21,064 nt of DNA from positions 1 to 21,064 of the forward strand of contig CAKSHB010000024.1 in the NCBI GenBank assembly GCA_934456295.1. Direction: 5' to 3'. Under the pieces are notes generated by a model. That model searched no databases. It had not been told where the DNA came from and worked only from the letters and a program-made list of their open reading frames with translations. The DNA comes from an uncultured Clostridia bacterium (GTDB lineage Bacteria > Bacillota > Clostridia > UBA1381 > UMGS1253). Every line of letters begins with the position of its first letter. Position 1 is the stretch's first letter. Of this stretch, positions 6,441 through 14,050 are shown in pieces. The translations under genes and the position numbers were made by a program.

Positions 6441-9413
6441 TTATTTCAGAAGTACAGCTCCTTTAATTCCGTATCTGCACAATGTATATTTTTCGCTGAA
6501 ATGCTTGTGCTCAATAAAGGTATTTGGCGACACACTGTCGCGGCTAAGAATTCCGTCAATTCTGTTCGGTCCCATCATATTGAACAGCGTTGTGCTGAGG
6601 CGTGCCGTGACGGTGTTTTTGCCGCGTTTAACCGCTTTTGAAATGTCATATACAAACGGTTCCCAGCAGCCGATACCGCAGTCTGTGCCGTTTACATATA
6701 AACGTACGCATGACGCGTCAACTCCTTCAAGCTGCAAATATTTCGGCAAATCACCCTCAGTTTCAAATTCAAAGCTTATGTCGGCGCTTCCCGCATAGAA
6801 CGGACAGCCGCTTTCCGTTATGTTTTCGGCATAAACCGTGTGCGGCGAATTTATGGCAAAATGCACGTTATCGAGTGTATCAACGCTGAAATTTCCGATA
6901 ATATATATCGCCTCAAGCTCCGTCGGCTTATGGGCATGGTTATCCGCTACAGCGGTATGACAGCCCGGGCCTGAGATGTTGTTGACTTTTTTGCCCTCAA
7001 TGATAAGTGTATTTTTGCCGATTTTCGGCATACCGATGTTTACACGTCTGAAATTTACGTCCAGATAGCATGTTTCATCAAACCTATCATTTTGTGCCGG
7101 CAGAGAAACCTCTTTGCCGTTAAATGTAACGTGCTCAAGGTTTTGCGCCTCCTCAATAACAGCCGTAAGCCCGCCTTCGGGCATGGAATTTACATCAAAG
7201 CTGTATGCTGCTTTAAATTCGGTTCCGTCGGGTGCAGGGTAGAAATGTGTGTGCCACAGAGCGCTCAGCGGAACATTTTCGGCGATAAGCTTGCCGCCCA
7301 TTTCGAGTGTTGCATCGTTTATAACAAGAGCGTTTTCGTTCAAAAGCTTTGTGCCGAGAGGTCTGAGTGAGCATATAGGCTTTGCTTCATGCAGCGCAAC
7401 GCCTGTTCCGAGATACGGCTTTCTGCCATTTTCGTCATTTTTAGCGTTTTCCGAAAGACGCAGCAGCAACGCGCCGGCAGGATAAAACTTTGCGCAAAAC
7501 TCTTTGCGTCCGTTGGAGCTTTCTGTATCGAGTGCATATGCTTCTCCGTCCGATAAATCAAGGATGCTTATGTGCTTGTCGGTTTTTATGCTGATTTTTA
7601 CGTCAAATGTGCGTGTTTCCTCTGTGCTTACGATAAAGTAATATTCATATTTATCGTCAGACTTATGTTCTGCATATATCGTTTCCGAAGGAAGATTTGA
7701 CAGCGTTTCTGTCACTGAAATTCTGTCGGGGTACAGTTTGGCTGTTTCGCTTACAGTCTGAGCGGTACGGTCGCACATAACCGACAATGACAGAAAATCA
7801 ATATCGCTTTTTTCACCGTCAACAAGGTATGCATGCGGAGTTTGGCAGATTATTCTGCCGCCGTTTTCGGCAAAACTTTTAAGCAGCTTTGCCGTGTCGG
7901 AGGTAATGTTTGCCATAGGGGGTATAACTACCGTGCGATATGTAAATTTGCCTATGCATAATGCGCCGCCTTTTACGCTCGCATGATTTTTCATGATTGT
8001 TTCATCGCCGTAGTGAAAATCAAGTCTTGCCGCCAGCAGGGCTTTTGTAAGCTCTATAAATTCATGTTGGTATAAATCGATTTTTGAAGGCAGGTGATTT
8101 AAAAAAGCGTGAGTATCAAAAAGACACCATGCCGTTGTCACAGGATGCAGGAAAAGGATATCAACATCGCGCCGTGTTTGATTTACATATTCGCACATTC
8201 TTGCCGTATAGTCGGAAAAGCTGCGCTCCTCATGCCACCAGGGCTGCTGATAAAACAGGTTCGCCGGATAATCGCGCTTTCTTTCGCCGCGCATGGAATA
8301 GAGCGAAAGATGGTGATTTATAAAATCAATCCCCAAAACTGCCTGCCACTGTGAAATCCATTTTCTGTGGAAAAACGATGCATGCTGCCCCATACAGCCG
8401 AATACCTCGCTCAGGTTACGCTCTTTTTCAAATTGCTCCGATACCGATGTGAGTTGTTTTACCGTGTTCGGTATTGATACGTTGCGATTAAGCTTATCTA
8501 TGCCGGGACGCTGCATATATTCATAATGCGGCATGCTGGCGCCTGTCCAGGCTGTCTGCGCGGATAAAAGGTCCTCACACATAAAATGCCCCGTCATCGC
8601 GATATTGTGCTTTTCGCACCATTCGGCATACGGCTTTGTGAATGAATTAATGAAGGTTTTCAGCGCAACATCGAAAAAGTCGAAACGAACTTTTTCAAAG
8701 CCTTCGGTTTCATAAAACAATGCGGGCAAGCGCTCTGTGAGGTCATAGCCCTTTTCCTTCATAAAAATCTCCGGCATTTTATCCGTCCATGGCATGAAAT
8801 CGCAGTTGTTTTCGCCGCGACCGCCTTTTTTGCAATGATATGAAAAACAAGGCTCGTCGGTGAACATTGTCGGGATTGTTTTTCCGAAATGCTGTCCGCA
8901 GTTTTCGGCATATTTCTCATGTGTAACTCTGAAAAATTCATCTACCGCGTCTTTGTTCATAAGGTCGGCATAGCAGTAATCGTTAAACCATGCAATTCCT
9001 GTCGGAGAAATTCGTCTGACGATAAGCTTGCCGTCATATTCCGAAAGAATTTCGTCATCTTCAATAAGCTCGTCTTTTCCAATCAGGCAAAGTGAGCGTT
9101 CACGGTAATCCTTATGCTTAGTGACCTCGCCGCCGGCAAAGCCCGACGGCCATTTGTCCTCATCGTACATATGAGCCTGCATATTTTCCTTTTCTGCCGC
9201 CTCACAGCACACGTTTGTGAGCTTGAACCATTCCTCCTTCAGATACGGAGTTACCAGCCCGACACGTGAGTGCATAAAAAAGCTGCCCCAGCCCTTTTCG
9301 CTCATTTCGCGGATTTGGCGTGTAAGCTCCTCGGCGGTAAAATTATCATTCCAGCTCCAGAAGGGGGCGCTGCGCGACTGCATAGGCGGATTTTTAAATT
9401 TTTCGGGTTTCAT
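6441..9413 (-). CDS. GH106-like glycoside hydrolase (putative alpha-L-rhamnosidase)
   Basis: A 990-residue protein without signal peptide or membrane segment, so probably cytoplasmic. The N-terminal part matches the GH106/RHA-B pattern I know: PFWSWND at 17-22, a GWGSFFMHSRVGLVTPYL barrel strand at 41-58, and YDEDKWPSGFAGG at 83-95. Further on come GHFMCED, SEVFGCMGQ and the KRDYPANLFYQQPWW segment, all family-like. The C-terminal third holds beta-sandwich domains; the last has the VNGTDCG, W-P, DISKAVKRGKN and TTLFNMMG series of a galactose-binding-like fold. GH106 enzymes release L-rhamnose from pectic glycans or glycosides by inversion, with calcium. Clostridial members are mostly uncharacterised, so substrate is an inference. 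The start at 9413 has a GAGGAG site 10 bases upstream. It has its own promoter and a terminator behind it. No partner transporter is adjacent. Confidence 0.72.
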   Translation of the reverse strand: MKPEKFKNPPMQSRSAPFWSWNDNFTAEELTRQIREMSEKGWGSFFMHSRVGLVTPYLKEEWFKLTNVCCEAAEKENMQAHMYDEDKWPSGFAGGEVTKHKDYRERSLCLIGKDELIEDDEILSEYDGKLIVRRISPTGIAWFNDYCYADLMNKDAVDEFFRVTHEKYAENCGQHFGKTIPTMFTDEPCFSYHCKKGGRGENNCDFMPWTDKMPEIFMKEKGYDLTERLPALFYETEGFEKVRFDFFDVALKTFINSFTKPYAEWCEKHNIAMTGHFMCEDLLSAQTAWTGASMPHYEYMQRPGIDKLNRNVSIPNTVKQLTSVSEQFEKERNLSEVFGCMGQHASFFHRKWISQWQAVLGIDFINHHLSLYSMRGERKRDYPANLFYQQPWWHEERSFSDYTARMCEYVNQTRRDVDILFLHPVTTAWCLFDTHAFLNHLPSKIDLYQHEFIELTKALLAARLDFHYGDETIMKNHASVKGGALCIGKFTYRTVVIPPMANITSDTAKLLKSFAENGGRIICQTPHAYLVDGEKSDIDFLSLSVMCDRTAQTVSETAKLYPDRISVTETLSNLPSETIYAEHKSDDKYEYYFIVSTEETRTFDVKISIKTDKHISILDLSDGEAYALDTESSNGRKEFCAKFYPAGALLLRLSENAKNDENGRKPYLGTGVALHEAKPICSLRPLGTKLLNENALVINDATLEMGGKLIAENVPLSALWHTHFYPAPDGTEFKAAYSFDVNSMPEGGLTAVIEEAQNLEHVTFNGKEVSLPAQNDRFDETCYLDVNFRRVNIGMPKIGKNTLIIEGKKVNNISGPGCHTAVADNHAHKPTELEAIYIIGNFSVDTLDNVHFAINSPHTVYAENITESGCPFYAGSADISFEFETEGDLPKYLQLEGVDASCVRLYVNGTDCGIGCWEPFVYDISKAVKRGKNTVTARLSTTLFNMMGPNRIDGILSRDSVSPNTFIEHKHFSEKYTLCRYGIKGAVLLK

Positions 9414-9440
9414 ATAAAACTCACTCCTCTTTGTGTTTTT

Positions 9441-9464
9441 TTCATGTGTATTTTACCATATGAA
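9441..9464. repeat. Imperfect inverted repeat over the -10 of the GH106-like gene (candidate operator)
   Basis: TTCATGTG and CATATGAA are 8-base arms with one mismatch around an 8-base centre. The element covers the -10 hexamer and the likely start site, a position suited to repressor binding. AT-rich chance occurrence is possible. Confidence 0.3.
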
Positions 9465-9478
9465 CAATATGCGTGCAA
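9450..9478 (-). promoter_or_regulatory. Extended -10 promoter for the GH106-like gene
   Basis: On the minus strand TTGCAC is followed after 17 bases by TAAAAT, and TGG immediately precedes the -10 (extended -10). It lies 37 bases upstream of the ATG at 9413. Confidence 0.68.
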
Positions 9479-9491
9479 TGAAATACGGACA

Positions 9492-9522
9492 AAAAAGTTA
9501 AATACCCTATAAAAAGTTGAAT
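9492..9522. repeat. Paired direct repeats upstream of the GH106-like promoter
   Basis: AAAAAGTTAAAT (9492-9503) and AAAAAGTTGAAT (9511-9522) are direct repeats, 11 of 12 identical, 19 bases apart. They sit 14 bases upstream of the -35. Tandem half-sites at about two helical turns, just upstream of a -35, are the layout used by AraC-type activators. That is an inference only. Confidence 0.4.
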
Positions 9523-9545
9523 TGCCTAAAGATGCTATTTTTTAC

Positions 9546-9601
9546 AGAAAAACAGCCGCACCGGAGTAGGGCATAAGAGCAAAACATCTCCGATACGGCT
9601 G
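9546..9601 (-). terminator. Terminator after the Gfo/Idh gene
   Basis: On the minus strand a 14-base stem (CAGCCGTATCGGAG with CTCCGGTGCGGCTG, two wobble or mismatch positions) is followed by TTTTTCTG. It separates the Gfo/Idh transcript from the GH106-like promoter. Confidence 0.78.
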
Positions 9602-9616
9602 CATATAGGCAGTTAC

Positions 9617-9638
9617 GAAAAACGTTAGAAAAACGTTA
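9617..9638. repeat. Perfect 11-bp tandem duplication at the Gfo/Idh stop codon
   Basis: GAAAAACGTTA occurs twice head to tail. On the coding (minus) strand the unit reads TAACGTTTTTC, and its first copy supplies the TAA stop. The second copy gives a spare TAA 11 bases on, in another frame. Confidence 0.85.
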
Positions 9639-10502
9639 CTTATTATAATAAATGATTTTTCCCGGGGTTTCGGAAGCTTCTTCAACAAGCTCCATTAGTT
9701 TTACCGGAATTGTAAACTCTTCTTTTGTGAGTGCGCTGCGTTTGCCCTCAATTACCTCAACAACATGCTCAAGAGCTCTCGAATAGCAGTCGGAACAGGT
9801 CATGCAGCCTGCCGCATATTCGTTGAAGCCTGCTGCGGCATATGTAAGCTGATATGCGCCGCTTGCCATTGCAAGGCTGAGTGTCAGTCCGCCGCGGTAG
9901 TTAAAAAGCGCAACAACGGTTTTATCGTTGCAGCTTACCGACAAGCTTTCGAGGTTATCATCGCCGAAAAGATAGTATGCAAGCTCTGTCATGTGAATAG
10001 AATAGAAGGATATGCCGCCGTTGGGGTTGCCGACACTTGAACAGTAGCTTAGGGAGAAATATCCGAGTGTTTCAAAAGCGCTGAGTTTGTTTTTCAGCTC
10101 CTCCATTTCGGCGCTGTCCTTCAGCGTAGAACCGCCCAAAAGCTTTGCGCCGTGTTTGTCCGCATATTCACAAAGGCTGTTTACATCTTCCGAATTGAGC
10201 GCAATCGGCTTATCTATCCACAGCGGTATGTTTGCGTCCACAAACGGCTTTGCCTGTTCAAAATGGTTTGCGCCGTTTCTTGTCACGATAAAAGCAACAT
10301 CTACCTTGCCAATCATTTCTTCATACGATTCGCAAAGCGTTTCTATGCCGTATGTATTTTTAATATATTCTGCGCGTTCCTGTTGGTTTGGCTCTGCCCA
10401 AAGATGGGTAACTTTTGCATCAATCAGTTTTTTTTCGTTTATAAGCTTTGCAAATTGTTCCGAATGGTAGCTTTCAGCGCCTATGATACCGACTTTGTAC
10501 AT
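9636..10502 (-). CDS. Gfo/Idh/MocA family oxidoreductase (short form)
   Basis: A 288-residue NAD(P)-dependent oxidoreductase-like protein, shorter than the usual 330-380. The N-terminal Rossmann strand reads YKVGIIGAESYHS, where the third glycine of GxGxxG is missing. WIDKP at 95-99 replaces the usual EKP and keeps the lysine. In the C-terminal half, FYSIHMTEL carries H170 at the place of the family's substrate histidine. Family members oxidise or reduce sugars, inositols and their acids. A start at 10502 fits an AAAGGG site about 10 bases upstream. The preceding gene ends only 88 bases away, but two hairpins lie in between. An 11-bp tandem repeat overlaps the stop. Activity on a sugar released by the neighbouring hydrolase is an inference. 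Confidence 0.8.
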   Translation of the reverse strand: MYKVGIIGAESYHSEQFAKLINEKKLIDAKVTHLWAEPNQQERAEYIKNTYGIETLCESYEEMIGKVDVAFIVTRNGANHFEQAKPFVDANIPLWIDKPIALNSEDVNSLCEYADKHGAKLLGGSTLKDSAEMEELKNKLSAFETLGYFSLSYCSSVGNPNGGISFYSIHMTELAYYLFGDDNLESLSVSCNDKTVVALFNYRGGLTLSLAMASGAYQLTYAAAGFNEYAAGCMTCSDCYSRALEHVVEVIEGKRSALTKEEFTIPVKLMELVEEASETPGKIIYYNK

Positions 10503-10530
10503 AAAATCACAACCCTTTCCGCAATAAATA

Positions 10531-10581
10531 AAAATTCAGATACTTATGTGTCTGAAAATGCGGGACTGCGTACAGTCCCGC
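10531..10581 (-). terminator. Tandem hairpins between the dehydrogenase and Gfo/Idh genes
   Basis: On the minus strand a perfect 9-base stem GCGGGACTG/CAGTCCCGC with a 4-base loop is followed by ATTTTC. Then comes a second stem TTCAGACAC/GTATCTGAA (8 of 9 pairs, 4-base loop) followed by TTTTTATTTATT. Both look terminator-like. No room remains for an obvious promoter before the Gfo/Idh gene. Confidence 0.65.
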
Positions 10582-10590
10582 AAAATTAAA

Positions 10591-11604
10591 TTAATCCTGA
10601 GTCATATCGCGCGCAATTTCCCACGGGATTTCAAGACGTGTGGGCTTGTTTGCCATATGGTTTTCTATGTCGGTAAGAAGTGCGTTTGTAATTGCGTCGC
10701 GGCGGTCAACCGTAGGACCTGCCATGTGGGGCATAAGCATAACCTTATCATGACCTACGAGCGGACTGTCAGCCGTAACAGGCTCTCTGTGATATACATC
10801 GAGCATTACGAAAATACGGTCTTTTTTAATCTCGTCAAGCAAATCCTCTTCATTTACAACAGCGCCTCTTGCCGTATTCATAAACAGCGCGCCGTCTTTG
10901 ATAAGAGAAAGATGTTTTTTGTTAATCATGCCGATTGTGTGGGGATTTTTTGCGGTTTGCAGCGATATTATGTCGCATGTTGCAAACAAATCCTCGAGCG
11001 AAACCTGCTCTGCGTTGTATTCGTTAAGCAACTCCTGCGGCAGAGATTTGCGCGAATATATCTTGATTTTTGTGTGGAAAGGCTTCAGAAGCGGCAGAAG
11101 ATATTTTGAAATCGTGCCGTAGCTTACAATTCCGACAGTTCTGTCCAAAAGTCCCTTTGTGAAGTTTTCGGCAAGATTGGGTCCCTGCCATTTTCCTTCC
11201 ATGCTGAGTGCATGTGAAACTCTCGGGATAAGACGCAGCGATGCAAGCATGTACGCGATAACGCCCTCTGCAACCGATTCTGCATACATTTCATTTCCGC
11301 TCATTACGATTATGCCGCGTTTGTATGCTTCTTCACACACATATCTTGCAACCGAGCCGCCCGTATGAGCTATGTATTTAAGACTGTCGGCATGCTCCAG
11401 AACTTCTTCATCTATTTTCGGCGAACCCCAGCCTGTTATTACAATATCAACGCCCTTGATTTTTTCACACAATTCCTCATGAGTTATCTGTGCGGTTGTT
11501 TCGTTAAGTGTTACATTGCCCATTTTTCTCATGCGTTCAACCGTTTCGGGATAAACAAACGAATCAAATGTCGCTCCCTGCGGGATTGTAACTAAAATCT
11601 TCAT
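10591..11604 (-). CDS. D-2-hydroxyacid dehydrogenase family protein (NAD-dependent)
   Basis: A 337-residue protein of the phosphoglycerate/glycerate dehydrogenase superfamily. The catalytic set is present: R246 in NTARGAVVNEEDL, E274 in DVYHREPV, and H293 in MLMPHMAGPT. An N-terminal substrate domain is followed by the nucleotide-binding domain at about residues 105-295. The dinucleotide loop reads VGIVSYGTIS (158-166), so two glycines of the usual GxGxxG are serines. The family reduces 2-keto acids to D-2-hydroxy acids or the reverse, in the cytoplasm. The start at 11604 follows AAGGAG. The secreted propeller gene ends 81 bases upstream on the same strand, with no T-run terminator between, so they may be co-transcribed. 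The substrate is unknown; a sugar-derived keto acid is plausible in this setting. Confidence 0.85.
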   Translation of the reverse strand: MKILVTIPQGATFDSFVYPETVERMRKMGNVTLNETTAQITHEELCEKIKGVDIVITGWGSPKIDEEVLEHADSLKYIAHTGGSVARYVCEEAYKRGIIVMSGNEMYAESVAEGVIAYMLASLRLIPRVSHALSMEGKWQGPNLAENFTKGLLDRTVGIVSYGTISKYLLPLLKPFHTKIKIYSRKSLPQELLNEYNAEQVSLEDLFATCDIISLQTAKNPHTIGMINKKHLSLIKDGALFMNTARGAVVNEEDLLDEIKKDRIFVMLDVYHREPVTADSPLVGHDKVMLMPHMAGPTVDRRDAITNALLTDIENHMANKPTRLEIPWEIARDMTQD

Positions 11605-11625
11605 AAAAATACACTCCTTATATTT

Positions 11626-11645
11626 ATCAGAGGCTGCGCTCTGAT
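11626..11645. repeat. Inverted repeat in the leader of the dehydrogenase gene
   Basis: Perfect 7-base arms ATCAGAG/CTCTGAT with a 6-base centre lie just upstream of the AAGGAG site of the dehydrogenase gene. No T-run follows on the minus strand, so an operator or an mRNA hairpin is likelier than a terminator. Confidence 0.4.
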
Positions 11646-11685
11646 TATTTACGATAAAAGTTAACCGGTAAAATATAACTATGGC

Positions 11686-13263
11686 TTATTTGCTTGTAAT
11701 CCAAACCGTTTTGTTTCCGCTCTCCCAGCCGATATTCATGCCAAAGGTTTCACCTATGAAGCGTATCGGCACAAGAGTTCTGTCACTTACTATAACCGAC
11801 GGTGAATCGAGATGTGCGTCATATGATGCGCCGTCATAGTACTCAATGTGCGCAGTGTCGGAACCGACTGTGGTAGTTATTGTGTTGCCGCCTTTTTTCA
11901 AAGTTATCAGCTTTGATGACGGCTCGTATGTAACGTATGCGCCGAGCGCCTCGGAAATTGCACGCAGCGGCACAAGAGTTCTGTCATTTACTATAACGGG
12001 AGGCTGGTCAAATGCGACATAATGCCCGTCTATGCGGACTTCTGCACCTTGGCTCTCAATATTTTCATACGGGTTGCCCTTCGGCTTGAAAATGTTATGG
12101 TCATATGTTCTGTCAACAAACATATAGTCACCGCGCAGCGAATGCATGTTAAGTATGGAAAAAGCCGAAGCGTCATTGCACTGATGCCATGATATTCCGT
12201 CATATGTAAGCAGATTTGCCGCTTTTCCGCCGGCAGCAGTTCCGATTACCGAACCGTAACGGTCGAGGGTAACCCCGTCGGGCAGAATTATGCTCGATGA
12301 GCCCGAAGGCGTTTTTATGAACGCGCCCGAGGTGTTTTTCGATATGCTGCGCCATGAATATATTTCACGCGGATTGCCGTTATTATCAAGCGTTTTATAC
12401 ACGGGGGAGTAATATGTATCGGCCCACTCCCACGATGAATTGGCAGAACATTTGTAAATATCCGTAAAACTGCCGCTGTCCGATACTGCGGCATAATATG
12501 TGCCGCCGCAAAATGAAAGCTCAAAATTGCTTGTGTTGTCGGGCGGCGATATTTTTGTTTTTTCTGCTTCGGGCGCAGATGCGTATGATATTTCGGCGCC
12601 TTTTGTACCGGCGCCGTTTTTCAAAAATATGTATGTTCCGTTTTGTGCGTCGTAATCTATGCGGTCATAGGGAAGAATATGAGTTTGCCCCGAAACGATT
12701 ACACAGCAAACAGTACCGTCTGCTGTATTTATGCCGTTTAGTATGAATAAACCGCTGTATCTGTCAATTGCAAATCTGCCGTCGGAAAGAGAACTGCTTA
12801 CAAGCTCCCAGTTCTGTGCGTCAAGCGAATAATACAGAGAAGAGCCGTTTTCGCCGCCTTTTTCATATGCGACATATAAGCCGTTGTCACAGTGAATGAC
12901 CGTGTCGGGCGAAAACTTTTTAAGAAGAGTGAAATTTGCTCCATCGTAAGATTTTGCAAGATTTCCGTTATAGAAAACCGTCAGAAAATCAGAAACTGTT
13001 TTTCTATCGGATACTATTTTTGCACCGTATGAGCCGTCTATGCAGTGCCAAGAACGGGCATCGTGCGAATAAAAAAGAGAACCGTCTTTCTGGCTCATAT
13101 AATATACGCCGCCGACACAAACAATGTTGTCCGAAGATATGCTGTCCTCGGGGTAATTTGTGTTAACGATATCGAAGTATGTATAATTTTGTGCGAATGC
13201 GGCAGAACACAATACCGCGGCCGCCAGAATAAACGCCGTAAATGCGGCGGATAATTTCCGCAT
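11686..13263 (-). CDS. Secreted beta-propeller-like protein with C-terminal copper amine oxidase N-terminal-like domain
   Basis: A 525-residue exported protein. Residues 1-24 are a Sec signal peptide (RKL, hydrophobic core, cleavage after AFA). The body has repeated strands such as SLFYSHDARSWHCID and SSLYYSLDAQNWELVS, the Y-S-x-D-x-x-x-W pattern of BNR/sialidase-like propellers. Residues about 408-525 hold two stalk repeats, NDRTLVPLRAISEALGAYV and SDRTLVPIRFIGETFGMNI, the copper amine oxidase N1-like domain common in clostridial surface proteins. The name does not imply oxidase activity: no catalytic domain is present. It has a strong own promoter, and an AAGGGGGG site precedes the start. 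It is probably a cell-surface or extracellular adhesion/binding protein; the ligand is unknown. Confidence 0.82.
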   Translation of the reverse strand: MRKLSAAFTAFILAAAVLCSAAFAQNYTYFDIVNTNYPEDSISSDNIVCVGGVYYMSQKDGSLFYSHDARSWHCIDGSYGAKIVSDRKTVSDFLTVFYNGNLAKSYDGANFTLLKKFSPDTVIHCDNGLYVAYEKGGENGSSLYYSLDAQNWELVSSSLSDGRFAIDRYSGLFILNGINTADGTVCCVIVSGQTHILPYDRIDYDAQNGTYIFLKNGAGTKGAEISYASAPEAEKTKISPPDNTSNFELSFCGGTYYAAVSDSGSFTDIYKCSANSSWEWADTYYSPVYKTLDNNGNPREIYSWRSISKNTSGAFIKTPSGSSSIILPDGVTLDRYGSVIGTAAGGKAANLLTYDGISWHQCNDASAFSILNMHSLRGDYMFVDRTYDHNIFKPKGNPYENIESQGAEVRIDGHYVAFDQPPVIVNDRTLVPLRAISEALGAYVTYEPSSKLITLKKGGNTITTTVGSDTAHIEYYDGASYDAHLDSPSVIVSDRTLVPIRFIGETFGMNIGWESGNKTVWITSK

Positions 13264-13287
13264 TAAAATCCCCCCTTACGGTTATTT

Positions 13288-13316
13288 ATATTACCATAAT
13301 GAGGACAAGATGTCAA
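13288..13316 (-). promoter_or_regulatory. Extended -10 promoter for the secreted propeller gene
   Basis: On the minus strand perfect TTGACA, a 17-base spacer ending in TGG, and TAATAT. It is divergent from the yajC promoter about 95 bases away. Confidence 0.82.
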
Positions 13317-13409
13317 CGAAAAATAAAGGTAAAAACGGCGCAAAATACGGCAAAAAAAGTGTAAAAATTTTTCATCATGCGAAAAGACGGGGCACAAAGA
13401 AAAAAACAC

Positions 13410-13438
13410 TTGCCAAATGCAGGTAAATGGTATATAAT
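13410..13438 (+). promoter_or_regulatory. Sigma-A promoter for yajC
   Basis: TTGCCA, a 17-base spacer and perfect TATAAT, 55 bases upstream of the yajC ATG. It places the transcript start downstream of an in-frame ATG at 13377, which rules that start out. Confidence 0.8.
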
Positions 13439-13493
13439 ATATATCGTATTTTGTACAAAAAAGAAATTTATTTTAAATCCGGAGGTAATTTTA

Positions 13494-13892
13494 ATGTTTG
13501 ATGTTATTGCATATGCACAGGGAACCGGCGACGGAAACGGTTTTGCCGGAGTATCGAGTATCATAATGATTGTTGCTATGTTTGCAATAATGTATTTTAT
13601 TCTCATCAGGCCGCAGAAGAAAAAGGAAAAACAGACAAAGGAAATGATTGCGGCTTTGGGTGTCGGCGATGTTATCACAACAATCGGCGGAATTATGGGC
13701 AAGGTTGTTAAAATTAAAGATGACGAGGTGCTTGTTGTAACAGGCATGGTCGGAAATCCGAATGAGCGCTCGACAATGCGCTTTGCAAAATGGGCAATCC
13801 GCGATGTTGTAAAAAAGGCGGAAACAAAGCACGCTGCGCTTGATGAGCCGGAAAAAGCAGATGAAACGGAAGAAAAAAGCGGTGATAACTAA
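13494..13892 (+). CDS. yajC: Preprotein translocase accessory subunit YajC
   Basis: A 132-residue single-pass membrane protein. One transmembrane helix at about residues 20-38 ends in the hallmark YFILIRPQKKKEK. The cytoplasmic domain carries GDVITTIGGIMGKVVKIKDDEVLV. YajC is an auxiliary factor of the Sec translocon (with SecDF in many bacteria). The C-terminus is a charged acidic tail. The start at 13494 follows GGAGG. The gene is monocistronic up to a strong terminator; no secD, secF or tgt gene is visible nearby, though these often adjoin yajC. Confidence 0.95.
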   Translation: MFDVIAYAQGTGDGNGFAGVSSIIMIVAMFAIMYFILIRPQKKKEKQTKEMIAALGVGDVITTIGGIMGKVVKIKDDEVLVVTGMVGNPNERSTMRFAKWAIRDVVKKAETKHAALDEPEKADETEEKSGDN

Positions 13893-13915
13893 TTAAATGG
13901 AATAAAACAAAGTTT

Positions 13916-13957
13916 CTCCGAATAGTGTATAGTACATACACTGTTCGGAGTTTTTTT
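13916..13957 (+). terminator. Terminator after yajC
   Basis: Stem CTCCGAATAGTGTAT pairs with ATACACTGTTCGGAG (one G-U) over a short loop and is followed by seven T. Confidence 0.9.
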
Positions 13958-14050
13958 ATGCATGGGAACCTATGGATATGGCTGCTTATTTCTAAAAAAG
14001 GCGTGTCAAAACTGCATAGCAAAAAAATAATATAATCGGAGGCGGTAATT

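Noticed and set aside
9414..9635. Considered a riboswitch or small RNA in the 222-base gap between the GH106-like and Gfo/Idh genes
   Set aside because: The structure present is explained by the Gfo/Idh terminator and the promoter region; no conserved riboswitch core was recognised.
14031..14036. TATAAT just before the TIGR04086-type gene
   Set aside because: Its start site would fall inside the ribosome binding site and there is no -35 at a proper distance.
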